Shown: positions 17,723-29,190, counted from the first letter of the stretch. The stretch is 64,000 bases of DNA from Thalassomonas actiniarum (GCF_000948975.2 NZ_CP059735.1:3596001-3660000); one strand, 5' to 3'. Notes: generated by a model not told the origin, from the sequence alone. Made by a program: numbers and translations.

Positions 17723-17865
17723 TTATTACGACTCACTGCGAAATAAGTTTTTTCAGTATTTTTATTACGACTTACTACAAAGTTAGTTGCATGACTTTTT
17801 ATTACGACTTACTACAAGCTAGGATTTACCATTTTCTGTACGACTTACTACACGTTAAGCTGTGT
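17723..17865. repeat. Four-copy direct repeat array (about 37-bp period) upstream of the porin gene
   Basis: On the + strand the core TTATTACGACTTACTAC recurs: at 17723 (CTCACTGC variant), at 17762 and 17799 (perfect), and near 17836 (CTGTACGACTTACTAC). The ACGAC positions 17728, 17767, 17804 and 17840 give periods of 39, 37 and 36 bases, about 3.5 helical turns. Most units are followed by an A-rich AAGTTAG-like tail. The array occupies much of the 351-base intergenic region 17675-18025, in the control region of the minus-strand porin gene. The rest of that gap shows no gene. Confidence 0.85.
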
Positions 17866-18025
17866 ACCTTTACTATATTTGTTACTCGTTAGACGCTACC
17901 ACCTTTTATACAAACATAGTCCAAGATAAGTATGTTCACATCTTTATTCCCCTGAATATCAAGCATAACTGTCAATTCAAGCGCAGATATTCTGCGCTTC
18001 GATCTGTTCAGCTTCCCCTGGAGAG

Positions 18026-19309
18026 TTAAGTGGGTACCCTTCTTCCCTTGATATAGTACTCACCGCCATTTTCACAGGTTTTCCCAGGGTCTATCTTAGG
18101 ATTAAAGACCATGGGCTCAACCAAGTTAGCCGACTCATCGAGAATATCGAATAACCCGGCATCATTCACCCGCCCTATCCTGGGCCTTAATGCGGTGTGC
18201 AAATTGTTGCTGTTAACCCTGACCTTACCTTCCGGGGCATTGATTTCCATGCCCTTACAGGCATTAACCAAGGCGACGGGATCAAAACTTTTACTCATTT
18301 TCGCCGCTTTGGCGAACATTAAAAACCCGCTATAGGCTGCCTGCATCACCCCGGAAGTCACCGCCGGCAAAGGAAACTGTTTTTTGTTGCTTTCAAGAAA
18401 GTTTTTAAACTTGGAAACAAAGGCTTTATTCTCAGCAGAATCGACGGTTTGGAAATAAGTAAAAGAAGTATAATGACCGACACAGTTTTTAATACCGGCC
18501 GATAGCACTTCCGGCTCCGTCATAGGATAAGATAAAATAGGCATATTCGTGCTGTTAAGTCCCTGTTTGGTATATTCCTGCATAAAGGCATCGCCGGATG
18601 CGCCGACAACATTGGACAATACCCAGTCAGGCTTTTTCGCCTTTATATCTTTAACGATGTCTGTGTACCCGGCCGTTGTCGTTACATTCAAATCAACATA
18701 TTTTTCCCCCACCACTTTGCCGCCACTGGCAGATATCACATATTTCGCCGCTTTGTTCATGGTACGGGGATAAATGTAGTTTGAGCCGATTAAATAAATA
18801 TTTTTCCCCGAGCGTTTAATCATCCAGGGAACTGAATTATCTACCTGCTGGTTGGGACAGGACCCGGTCATGATCATGTTGTCGGTACACTCCCGGCCTT
18901 CATAATAAGTCGGGTAAAACAACAAACCATTGGCTTTTTGAATAATAGGCAATAGTGCTTCACGGCTGGCCGAGGTATAACAGGAATGGAAGATAGACAC
19001 CCCGCTTTCCACCAGTTCTTTTGCCTGCTTGGCATAATTTCCCCAGTTGCTGGCGGGATCCCGCATAACCGGTACAACTTTTTTACCATTGATGCCGCCT
19101 TTACTGTTAACTTCCTCAATCGCCATCAGCAAGACCGCTATTTGGTAGGGCTCAACTATGCCCATAAACCCGGTGGAGGAAAGTACCAAGCCGATGTGAA
19201 TTTCATCCGGGGACGGCGCCAAACGGGCAAAACAGACAGGGTAAGGCAGAGCCAATGCCAGGGCAGCCGCGGAACAATTGCGTACGAATCTGCGACGGGT
19301 AATACTCAT
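18026..19309 (-). CDS. Tat-exported periplasmic substrate-binding protein (urea/amide type)
   Basis: A 427-residue periplasmic binding protein of the type I fold. The N-terminus MSITRRRFVRN followed by AAALALALPYPVCFA is a twin-arginine signal peptide. The mature part (IHIGLVLSSTGFMGIVEPYQ, GGINGKKVVPVMRDPASNW, LLFYPTYYEGRECTDN) resembles UrtA/FmdD/AmiC-type urea and short-chain amide binders. No ABC permease or ATPase gene is nearby. It begins 18 bases after the chemoreceptor gene with GGAGG spaced 6 bases, so it is probably a co-transcribed sensory ligand-binding partner. The exact ligand is inference. Confidence 0.85.
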   Translation of the reverse strand: MSITRRRFVRNCSAAALALALPYPVCFARLAPSPDEIHIGLVLSSTGFMGIVEPYQIAVLLMAIEEVNSKGGINGKKVVPVMRDPASNWGNYAKQAKELVESGVSIFHSCYTSASREALLPIIQKANGLLFYPTYYEGRECTDNMIMTGSCPNQQVDNSVPWMIKRSGKNIYLIGSNYIYPRTMNKAAKYVISASGGKVVGEKYVDLNVTTTAGYTDIVKDIKAKKPDWVLSNVVGASGDAFMQEYTKQGLNSTNMPILSYPMTEPEVLSAGIKNCVGHYTSFTYFQTVDSAENKAFVSKFKNFLESNKKQFPLPAVTSGVMQAAYSGFLMFAKAAKMSKSFDPVALVNACKGMEINAPEGKVRVNSNNLHTALRPRIGRVNDAGLFDILDESANLVEPMVFNPKIDPGKTCENGGEYYIKGRRVPT

Positions 19310-19327
19310 GAGAAGCCTCCAAAAATG

Positions 19328-20950
19328 TCATACTTTAAATTGAGATACCATTTCTTTAACCTGCTGTGCCATATCGGTAACGCTGCGACATGAAGTCACT
19401 GTCGTCTCCGAGCTTTCGATGACAGTGCTGGCGATGTGTTGTATCCTTTCAGTACTTTCATTGACATTGTCAATGGCCAGGGCCTGCTCCGCTGAGGCGT
19501 GGGCAATTTCAGAATTCATGGTCTGGATCACATTGACCGCTTCAACTATTTGATTTAAAGATTCTCCTGCTTTATTGGCAACTTCCACCGAACTTTTTGT
19601 CTGTTCTATACTGATCTGGATCACCTCTATTGCCTGGTTGGTTCCGGCCTGAAAATGATTGATCATACTTTCAATTTCCCCGGTAGAATTTTGCGTGCGC
19701 TGCGCCAGGGTCCTGACTTCATCAGCCACCACGGCAAATCCCCGCCCCATATCACCGGCACGGGCCGCTTCAATGGCGGCATTTAGCGCCAGTAAATTGG
19801 TCTGATCGGCAATATCACGGATCACATTGAGCATTTTACCGACATTTTCCCCTTCCTGCTCCAGGGTGCTTAATACTTTGGAAGTAGTTTTGGCATTGTC
19901 CGCCAAAGAATGGATTTCTTCTATGGTTTGCCCCACCACCTTAGTACCGTCTTTGACATTATTCATGGCATCATTGGCGGCTTCTTCAGCTTCTTTGGCG
20001 TGGCGTTTTACTTCATTAATGGAGGCGGAAATCTCGGTGACTGAGGTCGCTACCATGTTAATTTCCTGGCTTTGCTCCAGGATGCCGGTTTTATTGTCTT
20101 CGGTGACTTCAGACATTTTCAGCGACTCCCCCAGCTGCAAACTGGCAGTGCCTTCTATATTTTTCAGGGCGGTGGAAAAATGTCCGAGCATGGAATTAAA
20201 GGCTTCAACCGCAAACCCCACTTCGTCGGATTTATCATAATTAACCCTGACCTTAAGATCTGAATGCTCCGCGGCATTTTGTGCCGCATCCTTCATTAAC
20301 ACTAACGGCAAAACAATAGAGCGGATGATGAAATAAGAGGTGGAAATAACGATGGCGCCTAAAACCAAAGTGTAAAGGATAGACTGGGTGATGGCATCTT
20401 CCTGGATCTCTTGTGTTGAAGTATCTAAGTTAGCCATGGTTTGTTTGTCAATTTTAGCAATTTCCTGCTCCAGGACCTGTAACAACGCCTGAAACTGCTC
20501 ATTACCGGTATCAAGCAGCTTGTTCATGGCATCTTCCTTGGCAAAGTTGCTGCTCATATCGATGGCCTGCAAACCGATATCGGTAATAAAGGGCTGCCAC
20601 AGGCCAAGGATTTTTTGACCGGCCTTTTTACTGGCGGCATCAATCTTTCCAACACCGAGCAAGCCTTTTTCTATCTGGGCGGAAAGCTCGGTAATTTCCG
20701 CTTGCATCAGCGTCATGGTTTCATCTTCAAAAGTACTGGCATGAACAATAAGCCGGTAATAGACATTCCAAACCATACTGCGGATATTTTGCAGTTTAGC
20801 TAAGGGGATGGTGCTTTCCTTAAAGATAACCGAGGTGGATTGTGCTACCTGCCCGGTAAGGTTGATCCCGGAATAACCTATGATGACAAAAAAAAGGGTA
20901 ACGACAAAAGAGAAGATATAAAGCTTGTTTTTGACTGAGATGCTTTTCAT
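19328..20950 (-). CDS. Methyl-accepting chemotaxis protein
   Basis: A 540-residue inner-membrane chemoreceptor. TM1 (about 8-30), a four-helix-bundle-type periplasmic domain (about 31-190), TM2 (about 191-212), HAMP (about 213-265), and a cytoplasmic signalling domain with the conserved hairpin tip [20 protein letters not shown] and the following [18 protein letters not shown]. It signals through CheW/CheA. The start is ATG at 20950; the TTG two codons earlier is less likely. The binding protein gene follows directly, suggesting the receptor reads that protein's liganded state. Confidence 0.92.
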   Translation of the reverse strand: MKSISVKNKLYIFSFVVTLFFVIIGYSGINLTGQVAQSTSVIFKESTIPLAKLQNIRSMVWNVYYRLIVHASTFEDETMTLMQAEITELSAQIEKGLLGVGKIDAASKKAGQKILGLWQPFITDIGLQAIDMSSNFAKEDAMNKLLDTGNEQFQALLQVLEQEIAKIDKQTMANLDTSTQEIQEDAITQSILYTLVLGAIVISTSYFIIRSIVLPLVLMKDAAQNAAEHSDLKVRVNYDKSDEVGFAVEAFNSMLGHFSTALKNIEGTASLQLGESLKMSEVTEDNKTGILEQSQEINMVATSVTEISASINEVKRHAKEAEEAANDAMNNVKDGTKVVGQTIEEIHSLADNAKTTSKVLSTLEQEGENVGKMLNVIRDIADQTNLLALNAAIEAARAGDMGRGFAVVADEVRTLAQRTQNSTGEIESMINHFQAGTNQAIEVIQISIEQTKSSVEVANKAGESLNQIVEAVNVIQTMNSEIAHASAEQALAIDNVNESTERIQHIASTVIESSETTVTSCRSVTDMAQQVKEMVSQFKV

Positions 20951-21241
20951 TTTCAACGACTGCCAGTTAAGAAAAATTATCCTTAAGAACCAGTTTTAAT
21001 GAATTACTTTTCAAGTGACTTAAGTGTAGATGCTCTTTTTGGAAAGACAAATTTAGCCTGTCCCCAAGCCAACCGGGATAAATAGCGGCCGGCAGGTTAA
21101 ATGAGTGCAAGATTATCCCGGGGGAAACAGAGACGAAAATTTACACTGAGCCCAAAAAAAGAAGTAAAATCCTGGGAATGAAGATAAGATGCCGACCCTG
21201 GAGGCAAGCCGACATCAAGCGATAGAAATGCTATAGCAAAA

Positions 21242-21724
21242 TTAGTGCTGGTGACCGCCAACACCGTGGGCATGGCCATGTTCAATTTCTTCAGCTGTGG
21301 CTTCACGCACATCCAGCACTTCTAAATCAAACGTCAGTACCTTGCCGGCAAGCGGTGGATTAATATCGACCGTCACCATAAATTTTCCCACTTTAACAAC
21401 CGTAACCTGGCGCTCCCCCTGCTCAGTATGTACCAGGGCAGTCATACCCGGCTGCCATTTATCGGCCCCCTGCAGGTGCTTAACCGGTACCCGCTGGATA
21501 GCATCTTCCTGCCGCTCGCCGTAAGCCTCTTCGGGCTGGAGCGTGACAGAAAACTTATCACCGGCGGCTTTATCGGTTAATGCCTTTTCAACCCCCACCA
21601 ACATATTATTAAAACCGTGCAGATAGGCAAGCGGATCCCCGCCCACTGAAGACTCGATTTCTTTACCCGCTTCATCTTTTAAAGTGTAATGAAACTGGAC
21701 AACGGTTTTATCTGCAATTTTCAT
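21242..21724 (-). CDS. slyD: FKBP-type peptidyl-prolyl isomerase, SlyD-like
   Basis: A 160-residue SlyD-type chaperone. N-terminal MKIADKTVVQFHYTLKDEAG, the FKBP core interrupted by the insert-in-flap domain (LQPEEAYGERQEDAIQRVP), then FDLEVLDVREATAEEIEHGH and a short histidine-rich tail HGHAHGVGGHQH. SlyD isomerises prolyl bonds, binds unfolded chains and carries nickel through its tail; this tail is shorter than in E. coli SlyD. Single gene, cytoplasmic. Confidence 0.9.
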   Translation of the reverse strand: MKIADKTVVQFHYTLKDEAGKEIESSVGGDPLAYLHGFNNMLVGVEKALTDKAAGDKFSVTLQPEEAYGERQEDAIQRVPVKHLQGADKWQPGMTALVHTEQGERQVTVVKVGKFMVTVDINPPLAGKVLTFDLEVLDVREATAEEIEHGHAHGVGGHQH

Positions 21725-21833
21725 AGCAATTCCAAAATGTTTATTCGTTAATTTGGCCGCGAGTGTAGCAAAAACCCCCTAAAATCCCTAATGTTTTATC
21801 CTGATAGTCATATGTTAGCAAAGAAGGGGCAAA

Positions 21834-22721
21834 TCAGGCCCAAAGCAAGAGGATCACCACACTGGCAAGAACCAACAATATACCTGCATATTCAGCTAAC
21901 GCGACTTTTTCTTTAAACAAGCGGTAAGTCAGCACGAGTGTAATAAAAAACTCCACCTGCCCCAGGGCCTTGACATAAGCGGCATTTTGCAAACTTGCGC
22001 CGGTAAACCAGCCGATGGACCCCAGCACGCTGGTGATCCCGACAAACAGACATAAACGCCAGTGTTTAAGCATAAGGGGTAACTGGGCTTTATCCTTCAG
22101 CCATAAATACATCAGGGAGATCACCGATTGCACTGTGATCATAAAGACCAGGGTCAGCGCTGCACTCACCATTAAATTGGTTGCCAGTGCCAGACTCGAC
22201 TGGCGGATCAATAACGTGGTGATCGCCAGCGCCAGCCCGGAAGCGAGCCCGAAACCGGCGCCGGGATTTTCCCATAACTCCCTGACAGAAAGCTTGACCT
22301 TAGATAAAATCAAAACACCGACCACACCTAAAATCACCGAAAACCAGCCCCAGAGACTCAAAGGAGCAGCAAAAAATAAAGCCCCGACTACTGCCACCTG
22401 GATCGCCTCGGTTTTAGATAAACTGGTGGCCACGGCAAAATTACGGTATTTGAATGCCGCGACCAAAAAAACCGTGCCCAGGATTTGCGTCACACAGGCA
22501 ATGGCCGCATATTGAATAAACGCCTGATTTAGTTTGGGAACCTCCATCTGATGATATTCAAGCAAGGCATATAAATAAAACCAGGCAAAAGGCAAAGCAT
22601 AAAGGTAACGCACTCCCGTTGTCGCCATCGCATTCAAATGGCCCGACAACTGCTTCTGACCTGCGGTGCGTACCGCCTGCATCAAAGCGGCAAGCAAGGT
22701 GAAGTAAATCCAGGTTTGCAA
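21834..22721 (-). CDS. EamA/DMT family transporter
   Basis: A 295-residue integral membrane protein with ten predicted helices in two EamA repeats of about 140 residues (first MQTWIYFTLLAALMQAVRTA to VGVLILSKVKL, second GFGLASGLALAITTLL to the C-terminus). DMT-family members export metabolites such as amino acids or take up nucleotide sugars; nothing here identifies the substrate. It lies between sbcC and slyD on the same strand but is separated from both. Confidence 0.82.
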   Translation of the reverse strand: MQTWIYFTLLAALMQAVRTAGQKQLSGHLNAMATTGVRYLYALPFAWFYLYALLEYHQMEVPKLNQAFIQYAAIACVTQILGTVFLVAAFKYRNFAVATSLSKTEAIQVAVVGALFFAAPLSLWGWFSVILGVVGVLILSKVKLSVRELWENPGAGFGLASGLALAITTLLIRQSSLALATNLMVSAALTLVFMITVQSVISLMYLWLKDKAQLPLMLKHWRLCLFVGITSVLGSIGWFTGASLQNAAYVKALGQVEFFITLVLTYRLFKEKVALAEYAGILLVLASVVILLLWA

Positions 22722-22743
22722 TCAAATACTCCTTAATAACAAC

Positions 22744-22773
22744 TTGCCATGAATCCCGGGGTATTCATGGCAA
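22744..22773. terminator. Inverted repeat between sbcC and the EamA gene, candidate terminator
   Basis: TTGCCATGAAT and ATTCATGGCAA form a perfect 11-bp stem around an eight-base loop (CCCGGGGT), 35 bases past the sbcC stop codon. Neither side has a strong U-run, so it may be a weak terminator or mRNA-stabilising hairpin. Confidence 0.45.
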
Positions 22774-22807
22774 AATATTCAATCATAAAACGTTAAAGTC
22801 GGTGAAA

Positions 22808-25800
22808 TCAGTGTTCAGGGGCGTATTTGAACTGGCTTTGCAGCTCACTAACCCCCAGTCCATTGAATTTTTTCACTTTAATTTGTACCGCAATTCTTTC
22901 CTTTAAAGTTTCCACATGACTGATCACCCCGATCATCTTGCCGCTGGCATTAAGGTTATCCAGGGCGTCCAGGGCGATTTCCAACGTCTCGTTATCCAAA
23001 GTGCCAAAGCCTTCATCCAGAAACAGGGAATCGATACTGGTTTTTGCACTCACCAGGTCCGATAACGCCAATGCCAGCGCCAGACTCACCAGGAAGCTTT
23101 CCCCGCCGGAGAGGGTTTTGGTATCCCGGACAGTATCCCCCTGCCAGGTATCGAGCACCTCCAGTGCCAGAGCATCTGTTTGCTGGCATTGCAGTTGGTA
23201 GCGGCCATGTAAACGCTCAAGCTGTAAATTTGCCAGGTAAACCAGGTGTGCCAGAGTTAACCCCTGGGCAAAACGCCGGAATTTAGCCCCGTCGGCGGAG
23301 CCTATCATGGCATTAAGGCAGGACAAGTCTTCCAGTTGATGCTGTTTATCCGTTATTTGCTGTAGAATTTCTGCCTGCTGTTCACGCGACTGCCGGTCAT
23401 GGGCAAGTTTCTGGCTAAGCTCCCCCTGCTTTTGCTGTAGCAGCTTAAGCGCTTGCTGCACGGTTGCCAGCTGCTGCTTCAACACTTGTGTGTTATCCAG
23501 GTCATCACCGAAATCGGCTTTAGCGGCTATCAGCTTTTCACTTTCTTGCTGCCCCTGCTTTACTAAGGTTTGCGCCTGTTGTATTTCCTCGCTAATTTGC
23601 TGTTTTAACAGGGTTAGTTCCCGGCGCTTTTTCTGCGGCAGCAAGGCGGCCAGGAAATCACTTTCGAGCTCGAACGGACTGGTGGTCAGCAGAGACTGCC
23701 ATTGCCCCTGACTGCTTGCTAATTGCTGCATGCCTTGCTGTAACTGTTGCTGACTCACCTGCAACTGCCCTTGCAATAACTTAACCTGCTGCTGGGCATC
23801 GGCCAGGGCCTGTTGACAGTCGAGTAATTGCTGCTCAAGCAGCTTACGCTGTTTCAGGATATCGCCCCTGACATCCGCCACCAACTGCGTGCCGAACAAT
23901 TCCTGCCGTTGGGCCTGTTTTTGCCCAAGCAGCTCTTGATATTGTTTGAGTAATTCTTGTGCCTGTTGCAGCTCCTGGCTTAAATACCGTACCTGCTCTT
24001 CCTGTACCGCAAGGGTTTGCTGATGTGCTGCCAGTTGCTCTTTTTGTTCCCCTTGCCTGGTTAAGGCATCCTGATAATTTTGTACCTTAGTCACTTGCTG
24101 CTGCCACCAGGCATCAAAGCTTTCCAGCGCAGGATAATCCAGCTCCAAGTCTTTAAGCTCGCCGGTTAACTGCTGCCTGACTTCCTCCAATGCCGCTTGC
24201 TGCTGCTGATACTGCTGCTTCATCTGTGAGATGGCATTCTGGTCGAAGCTAAGCTTACTGCCTGATAAATCAAACTGGCTTTGCAGCGCCATCACCTGTT
24301 TGTCCAGCCGGGTGACTTCTTGCTGCTGCTGGTTTATTTGCTGGCTAAGTTGTTGCAATTGCTGGTTTTGTGCCGTCAGCCATTCCAGTCTTGATTCATT
24401 TTTCAGCAAAACTTCCTCAATAGCTTCAAAATGACTTAACGGATAGGAGATCTGCAACAGATCCTGAAATTGTTGCCAACCAAGCAATAACTCTTCCTGC
24501 TCCTGGCGATTAACTTTCATGCTTTCGAGCAAGGTATCATGGCGTCCCTGGAGTTTGCTGCCCTGGTTATTCAGCTCCAGTCCCTGTTTCTCAATCTCCT
24601 TTAACAGCTGCTTTTGCTGATCTTGTCTTTGCTGATATTCATTGCTGCTTGCATCGGCATATTCGGCAACAGATGGATGCTCCTTCGAACCACATAACGG
24701 GCAGGCCTGCCCGGCCTGTAATGCTTGCCGGTGCTGTGACAAAGACATAATGGTTTGCTGCTGCAATACCAGGGCATCTAAATCCCTTAGCTGTTGCTGC
24801 TCCCGGGAAAATGTCTGCCTTAATTGATCCCGTTCGCCAGTAATGCCTGATAATTCGAGGGTGATTGCTTTGACCTGTTGTTCTTGCTCATTAATTTGCT
24901 GTGCAAGCCGGGCAAAACGCCGGGCATTTTGCAATGCTTGACCCGCCTGGGCTTGTTGTCCCTGCAGCCGGGTTAACTCATCAGTGAGTTGCTGCTCATC
25001 AAGTCCGCTGTTTTGCGCGAACAGCCCTTGCTTTTCATTGCTAAGGGCTTGCATTTTCAACTGCGCCTGCTGGTATAAAGCGCCGGTCTGTTCACGGTTT
25101 TTTTGCTGGCGATCATGCTCATCCCGCGCCTGTATCAACTGCTGCTCAAGTTCACCTATTTTGCCGCCAAGGGTACTTTGCTCGCTCCTTTGCTGCATTA
25201 TTTGGGCAAACTTCTCCTGCCACAAGGGTAATTTTTCCGCCAGTTGCGGATAAAGGAGATGCTGGCCGATAAAGGCAGTGGTTTTTTCATATTCATCAAG
25301 CAAGGCTTTATGCCGAACCTGGCCTTGCTGTAATTGCTGTTGAGCCCCGCCAAGCTTTTCTTTTATTTGTGTCAGTACTTGCTGCTGGTGATTAGCCTGC
25401 CCCAGATCTGAATCAATCGCCTGATCCAGGGGAATAATGGTCTCAACCACTAAGGTTTCGGTGCGGGTAAAATCCTGCTCTTTAACGGCCTGATCTTGGC
25501 TAAGCTGCGCTAATTGCGCATGTTGGCTTTGGGCCTTCTCTTCGGCTGCCGATAACGCTGCGCTGATCTTTTCAATCGCCTGCTGATTTTGTGCCTGTGC
25601 CTGATCAAGGACCTGCTTTTGCTCATAAGTGCTGCGCAACGCTTCGGCAGGCTCGGCCTTTTGCAACTGAAGCAGCAGGTCCTGAGACTCACTTTCTTTT
25701 GCCTGCGCCTGCACCAGGGCATCCCTGGCACTTGTCAGTTGCGCGCAAGCTTGTTGATATTGCTGTTGCCAGTTCAGGGCCTGCTGCGTCTTTTCCTGCT

Positions 25801-26506
25801 GTGTCAGCAGCTGTTTTTCCCTGAACTCGTTTTGTTCGAGCTCTTGCTGAATTTGCCTTGACTGCTCTGCTGTCAGCACCACCACGCCCTGGCTTTGCGC
25901 CATCAGGAGTTTTAACGCTTCGTTTTCACTTTTAAAGTCTTCATATATCTTTTGCGAGATCAGGCCATAAATTTCGGTGCCGGTGAGCTCTTCCAGCAGC
26001 TCTGCCCGCTCATTGGCGGGGGCATTTAAAAAGGCGGCAAATTGCCCCTGGGATAACATCATTGACTTGGTAAAGCGGCCAAAGTCCAGTCCGGTAATGC
26101 GGGCAATTTCACTGCGCACCACCGACAGCTTTTCCGCCACTATGCTGCCGTCGAGTAAGGCCAGCTCCGCCTTGGGGGATTGCAGCTTTCCGTCTAACTT
26201 GTTTTTGGCACGGCGTTGACTCCAAAAGGCGCGATACCCCTGGCCTTTCACTTCAAATTCCACCTCCGCCAGACAAGTCGCGGTATTACGGGTCATCAGC
26301 TGATTTTGCTTATCCGACACCGTTAATCTCGGGGTCTGATGATACAGAGCCAGGCAAATAGCATCTAATATCGTGGTTTTACCGGCGCCGGTGGGGCCGG
26401 TAATGGCAAAAACCCCATTGCTGTCAAAAGGCGAAGCGCTAAAGTCAATTTTCCAGCAGCCCTTTAAGGCATTAATATTTTCAAAACGCAGGCTTAAGAT
26501 CTTCAT
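22808..26506 (-). CDS. sbcC: Exonuclease subunit SbcC (Rad50-like ATPase)
   Basis: A 1232-residue SMC-like ATPase that, with SbcD, opens hairpins and trims DNA ends and stalled forks. Walker [20 protein letters not shown] is near residue 40. Two very long glutamine-rich coiled coils flank the zinc hook [10 protein letters not shown] (near 598). The C-terminus carries the ABC signature [19 protein letters not shown] (near 1130) and Walker [13 protein letters not shown]. Length is slightly above E. coli SbcC (1048) because of the extended coiled coil. The start overlaps the sbcD stop as ATGA. Confidence 0.96.
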   Translation of the reverse strand: MKILSLRFENINALKGCWKIDFSASPFDSNGVFAITGPTGAGKTTILDAICLALYHQTPRLTVSDKQNQLMTRNTATCLAEVEFEVKGQGYRAFWSQRRAKNKLDGKLQSPKAELALLDGSIVAEKLSVVRSEIARITGLDFGRFTKSMMLSQGQFAAFLNAPANERAELLEELTGTEIYGLISQKIYEDFKSENEALKLLMAQSQGVVVLTAEQSRQIQQELEQNEFREKQLLTQQEKTQQALNWQQQYQQACAQLTSARDALVQAQAKESESQDLLLQLQKAEPAEALRSTYEQKQVLDQAQAQNQQAIEKISAALSAAEEKAQSQHAQLAQLSQDQAVKEQDFTRTETLVVETIIPLDQAIDSDLGQANHQQQVLTQIKEKLGGAQQQLQQGQVRHKALLDEYEKTTAFIGQHLLYPQLAEKLPLWQEKFAQIMQQRSEQSTLGGKIGELEQQLIQARDEHDRQQKNREQTGALYQQAQLKMQALSNEKQGLFAQNSGLDEQQLTDELTRLQGQQAQAGQALQNARRFARLAQQINEQEQQVKAITLELSGITGERDQLRQTFSREQQQLRDLDALVLQQQTIMSLSQHRQALQAGQACPLCGSKEHPSVAEYADASSNEYQQRQDQQKQLLKEIEKQGLELNNQGSKLQGRHDTLLESMKVNRQEQEELLLGWQQFQDLLQISYPLSHFEAIEEVLLKNESRLEWLTAQNQQLQQLSQQINQQQQEVTRLDKQVMALQSQFDLSGSKLSFDQNAISQMKQQYQQQQAALEEVRQQLTGELKDLELDYPALESFDAWWQQQVTKVQNYQDALTRQGEQKEQLAAHQQTLAVQEEQVRYLSQELQQAQELLKQYQELLGQKQAQRQELFGTQLVADVRGDILKQRKLLEQQLLDCQQALADAQQQVKLLQGQLQVSQQQLQQGMQQLASSQGQWQSLLTTSPFELESDFLAALLPQKKRRELTLLKQQISEEIQQAQTLVKQGQQESEKLIAAKADFGDDLDNTQVLKQQLATVQQALKLLQQKQGELSQKLAHDRQSREQQAEILQQITDKQHQLEDLSCLNAMIGSADGAKFRRFAQGLTLAHLVYLANLQLERLHGRYQLQCQQTDALALEVLDTWQGDTVRDTKTLSGGESFLVSLALALALSDLVSAKTSIDSLFLDEGFGTLDNETLEIALDALDNLNASGKMIGVISHVETLKERIAVQIKVKKFNGLGVSELQSQFKYAPEH

Positions 26507-27774
26507 GCACTCTGCTCCGTTTTCACCGCTTCCGCCGCCTGTAAAAAGAGCGTCGTTAACCTTTGTTCACGCTTAAGCTCTTCATCCGTCTGCCAGTTTT
26601 CCTGCGTCAGGCGGGCGGTAAAAACATCGGATATCGATAATTCATCTAACGTGATCTTTTCTTGACCGCTGCCGAGCGATTGCCGGTTTTTCTTGCTGCG
26701 CCGTATCCTCAAGACTTCTATCGGCAAGTCTTCAAGCAAAGTTTCTATCCGCCCCTGTACATCCTGCAGATAATCACCGCTGTCGATCTCAATATCCAGC
26801 CACAAGGTTTGTTCCGGTTGTAGTTCTTGCTGGTGATCCGTTGCCAGCTGCTGTATTTCCTGGCCTAAGCTCTCCAGCGAAGTTTTCACCATAAACAAAG
26901 GCTGGAAACAGGGTACGGCTACTGAGGTAACCTTATCCAGCGCGCCGTCGGCAAAGTCTGCCAGCAAAACCTGTTTGCCCTGGCCGGCCTCATCGAAACT
27001 TAGCGCCAAAGGAGAGCCGCTGTAACGGATATGTTCACTTTTCGCGACTTTTTGCCCGCGGTGAATATGCCCCAGGGCAATATAATCGGCCTCGGGGAAC
27101 TCCCGGGCGGGAAAGGCTTCCAGGGTGCCGATATAAATATCCCGCACCGATTCTGTGGTCGTGACCCCCAAGGCGGTGAGGTGTCCTGTGGCCATGATCG
27201 GCAGTTTTTGCCCGGTATCAGGCTCGGCCTGGCCAACGGCCTTTAGTGCCAGCTGCTCGGCCCGGCGGTAAAGCTTCTGGTAATGTTCGCTGATGGCCAG
27301 CTGCAACGCCTGCTGTTTTTCCTGTGCGCTTTGTCCGGCCCGGCTTTTGAGTACGTCTCTTGGCCGGATAAAAGGAATGGCGCATAATACCAGGGCATCT
27401 TCGCCGCTTTTATTTTGAACAACAAAGACTTGCTGATCCAAATCATCGCTGACCGCCGGGATCACCCGGGTGGACAAATGTGCCAGCAACTGTTTCGACT
27501 CACCGAGCATGGCAACCGAGTCATGGTTGCCGGCCAAAATCACCAGCTGGCAACCGAGCCGGTTTAATTGCACCACAAAGTCAAAATACATTTCCCGGGC
27601 ATAACTGGGAGGAGTACCGGTATCAAAGATATCACCGGCGACCAGGACTAAATCCACCGATAAGCTGCTGACCTGCTCCAGTAGCCAGGATAAAAAACCC
27701 TGGTGTTCGCCGGCCCGGCTTTTGCCATAAAAATATTGTCCCAGATGCCAGTCTGAGGTGTGAAGAATACGCAT
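26503..27774 (-). CDS. sbcD: Exonuclease subunit SbcD (Mre11-like nuclease)
   Basis: A 423-residue metallophosphoesterase nuclease. Metal-binding motifs are [31 protein letters not shown] and, later, GHLTALG and [13 protein letters not shown]-terminal capping/SbcC-binding region follows. It is the first gene of a translationally coupled sbcDC pair (four-base overlap). Confidence 0.96.
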   Translation of the reverse strand: MRILHTSDWHLGQYFYGKSRAGEHQGFLSWLLEQVSSLSVDLVLVAGDIFDTGTPPSYAREMYFDFVVQLNRLGCQLVILAGNHDSVAMLGESKQLLAHLSTRVIPAVSDDLDQQVFVVQNKSGEDALVLCAIPFIRPRDVLKSRAGQSAQEKQQALQLAISEHYQKLYRRAEQLALKAVGQAEPDTGQKLPIMATGHLTALGVTTTESVRDIYIGTLEAFPAREFPEADYIALGHIHRGQKVAKSEHIRYSGSPLALSFDEAGQGKQVLLADFADGALDKVTSVAVPCFQPLFMVKTSLESLGQEIQQLATDHQQELQPEQTLWLDIEIDSGDYLQDVQGRIETLLEDLPIEVLRIRRSKKNRQSLGSGQEKITLDELSISDVFTARLTQENWQTDEELKREQRLTTLFLQAAEAVKTEQSA

Positions 27775-28071
27775 ATAAAGTGAAAAGCCCTGTCAGAACT
27801 GCTAGCCATTCATCGTCCTTGTGTCCGCGACGATCATCAAGCCCGATAACAAAAAGCTGATTCTACCCCAAGCCGGGGCAAGACGCAGGAAAATTTATTA
27901 ATTTTCATTATTCTTCATTTTTATCCCGCAAATATTGCCCGGTCAGCAAACCTGGCGGCAAAGCCATTGCAACTTTTGCCCAAATAACAGATAGTGATGG
28001 CATCAGTTAATACTTATTTTCATTCGCTTTTACCATAAAATACAGGTTATTAGCCTCTTTGGGGAGTTGCC

Positions 28072-28545
28072 ATGACACCGGCCGTCAACAGCGCGAAAAA
28101 ACATAACATCGCTTTCACCCTACACCAGTACCAGCATGAGGCAAGCTCGGCTTCTTTTGGCCTCGAAGCAGCAGAGAAACTATCGGTGACACCGGAAAAA
28201 ATTTTTAAAACCCTGGTAGTCAGTACACAGGACAAGCAATTGGCGGTGGCGATAGTCCCCGTAATGCAGCAATTAGATCTTAAAGCCATGGCCAAGGCAT
28301 TACATTGTAAAAAAGTGACCATGGCAGACAAGGCACAGGTAGAAAAAAGCACCGGTTATGTACTCGGAGGTGTCAGCCCGCTTGGGCAGAAAAAAAACCT
28401 GGTTACCGTCATAGACAAAAGCTGTATGGCCTTAGCCACTATGTTTGTCAGCGGCGGCAGGCGGGGCTTGGAAATTGAACTCGCCCCCAAAGATCTCGCC
28501 AGTCTTACCCGGGCAGCCTTTTTCGCCATCAGCACAGAAGATTAG
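28072..28545 (+). CDS. ybaK: Cys-tRNA(Pro)/Cys-tRNA(Cys) deacylase YbaK
   Basis: A 157-residue free-standing trans-editing domain that hydrolyses Cys mischarged onto tRNA-Pro. It is a YbaK/EbsC family protein with KIFKTLVV (catalytic lysine region), the AIVPVMQQLDLKAMAKAL segment and the closing GGRRGLEIELAPKDL. GGGGAG is 5-6 bases before the ATG. mgsA follows 37 bases downstream on the same strand and may be co-transcribed. Confidence 0.92.
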   Translation: MTPAVNSAKKHNIAFTLHQYQHEASSASFGLEAAEKLSVTPEKIFKTLVVSTQDKQLAVAIVPVMQQLDLKAMAKALHCKKVTMADKAQVEKSTGYVLGGVSPLGQKKNLVTVIDKSCMALATMFVSGGRRGLEIELAPKDLASLTRAAFFAISTED

Positions 28546-28582
28546 CAGGCTCTTGATTTAAAAGTCTTATTAAAGGAGACAA

Positions 28583-29050
28583 ATGATGCAGTATAAAACC
28601 GTCACCGCAGCAAAAACTAAGTCCATTGCCCTGGTCGGCCACGACAACCGCAAAGACGAACTTATCCGCTGGTGCCAACAGCACAGGCAAAAACTGGCCG
28701 CGCATAAACTCTTTGCCACGGGCACCAGCGGACACCTGGTGGCGGAGAAAAGCTCACTCAAGGTAGAGAAACTCATCAGCGGGCCCTTGGGGGGTGATCA
28801 GCAAATCGGTGCTTTGATCTCGGAGCAAAAAATCGACCTCTTGATTTTTTTCTGGGATCCCCTGGCGGCCCAACCCCATGATCCCGATGTTAAGGCCTTA
28901 TTAAGGCTGGCGGCAGTATGGAATATCCCGGTTGCCTGTAACCAGGCCAGTGCCGACTTTATCGTCAACTCGCCGTTATTTGACCGCGCATATGACAAAA
29001 CCATCCCGGATTACCAGCACTATATCAAGAGCCGGGTGACGGGAAAATAA
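28583..29050 (+). CDS. mgsA: Methylglyoxal synthase
   Basis: Converts dihydroxyacetone phosphate to methylglyoxal and phosphate, a bypass of lower glycolysis under phosphate limitation. The 155 residues include IALVGHDNRKDELI (phosphate site), TGTSGHL, SGPLGGDQQIG (catalytic Asp) and FFWDPLAAQPHDPDVKALLR, all diagnostic of MgsA. AAAGGAG precedes a double ATG; the first is used. Confidence 0.96.
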   Translation: MMQYKTVTAAKTKSIALVGHDNRKDELIRWCQQHRQKLAAHKLFATGTSGHLVAEKSSLKVEKLISGPLGGDQQIGALISEQKIDLLIFFWDPLAAQPHDPDVKALLRLAAVWNIPVACNQASADFIVNSPLFDRAYDKTIPDYQHYIKSRVTGK

Positions 29051-29190
29051 TATCACTTGGGTGATAATCTTAACTAAACGCTTATTTTTACTATAATAAA
29101 TAAAAGGATCGGTGAAAGTATCCCTGAAGAAAAAATTGCTATAACAAGACCAAGCTAAAATAGGCCTGAATAAGCCCGGGATAAGTTTTT

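Noticed and set aside
17723-17865. CRISPR array
   Set aside because: Only four imperfect repeats, gaps of about 12-20 bases, and no cas genes; a regulatory repeat array fits better.
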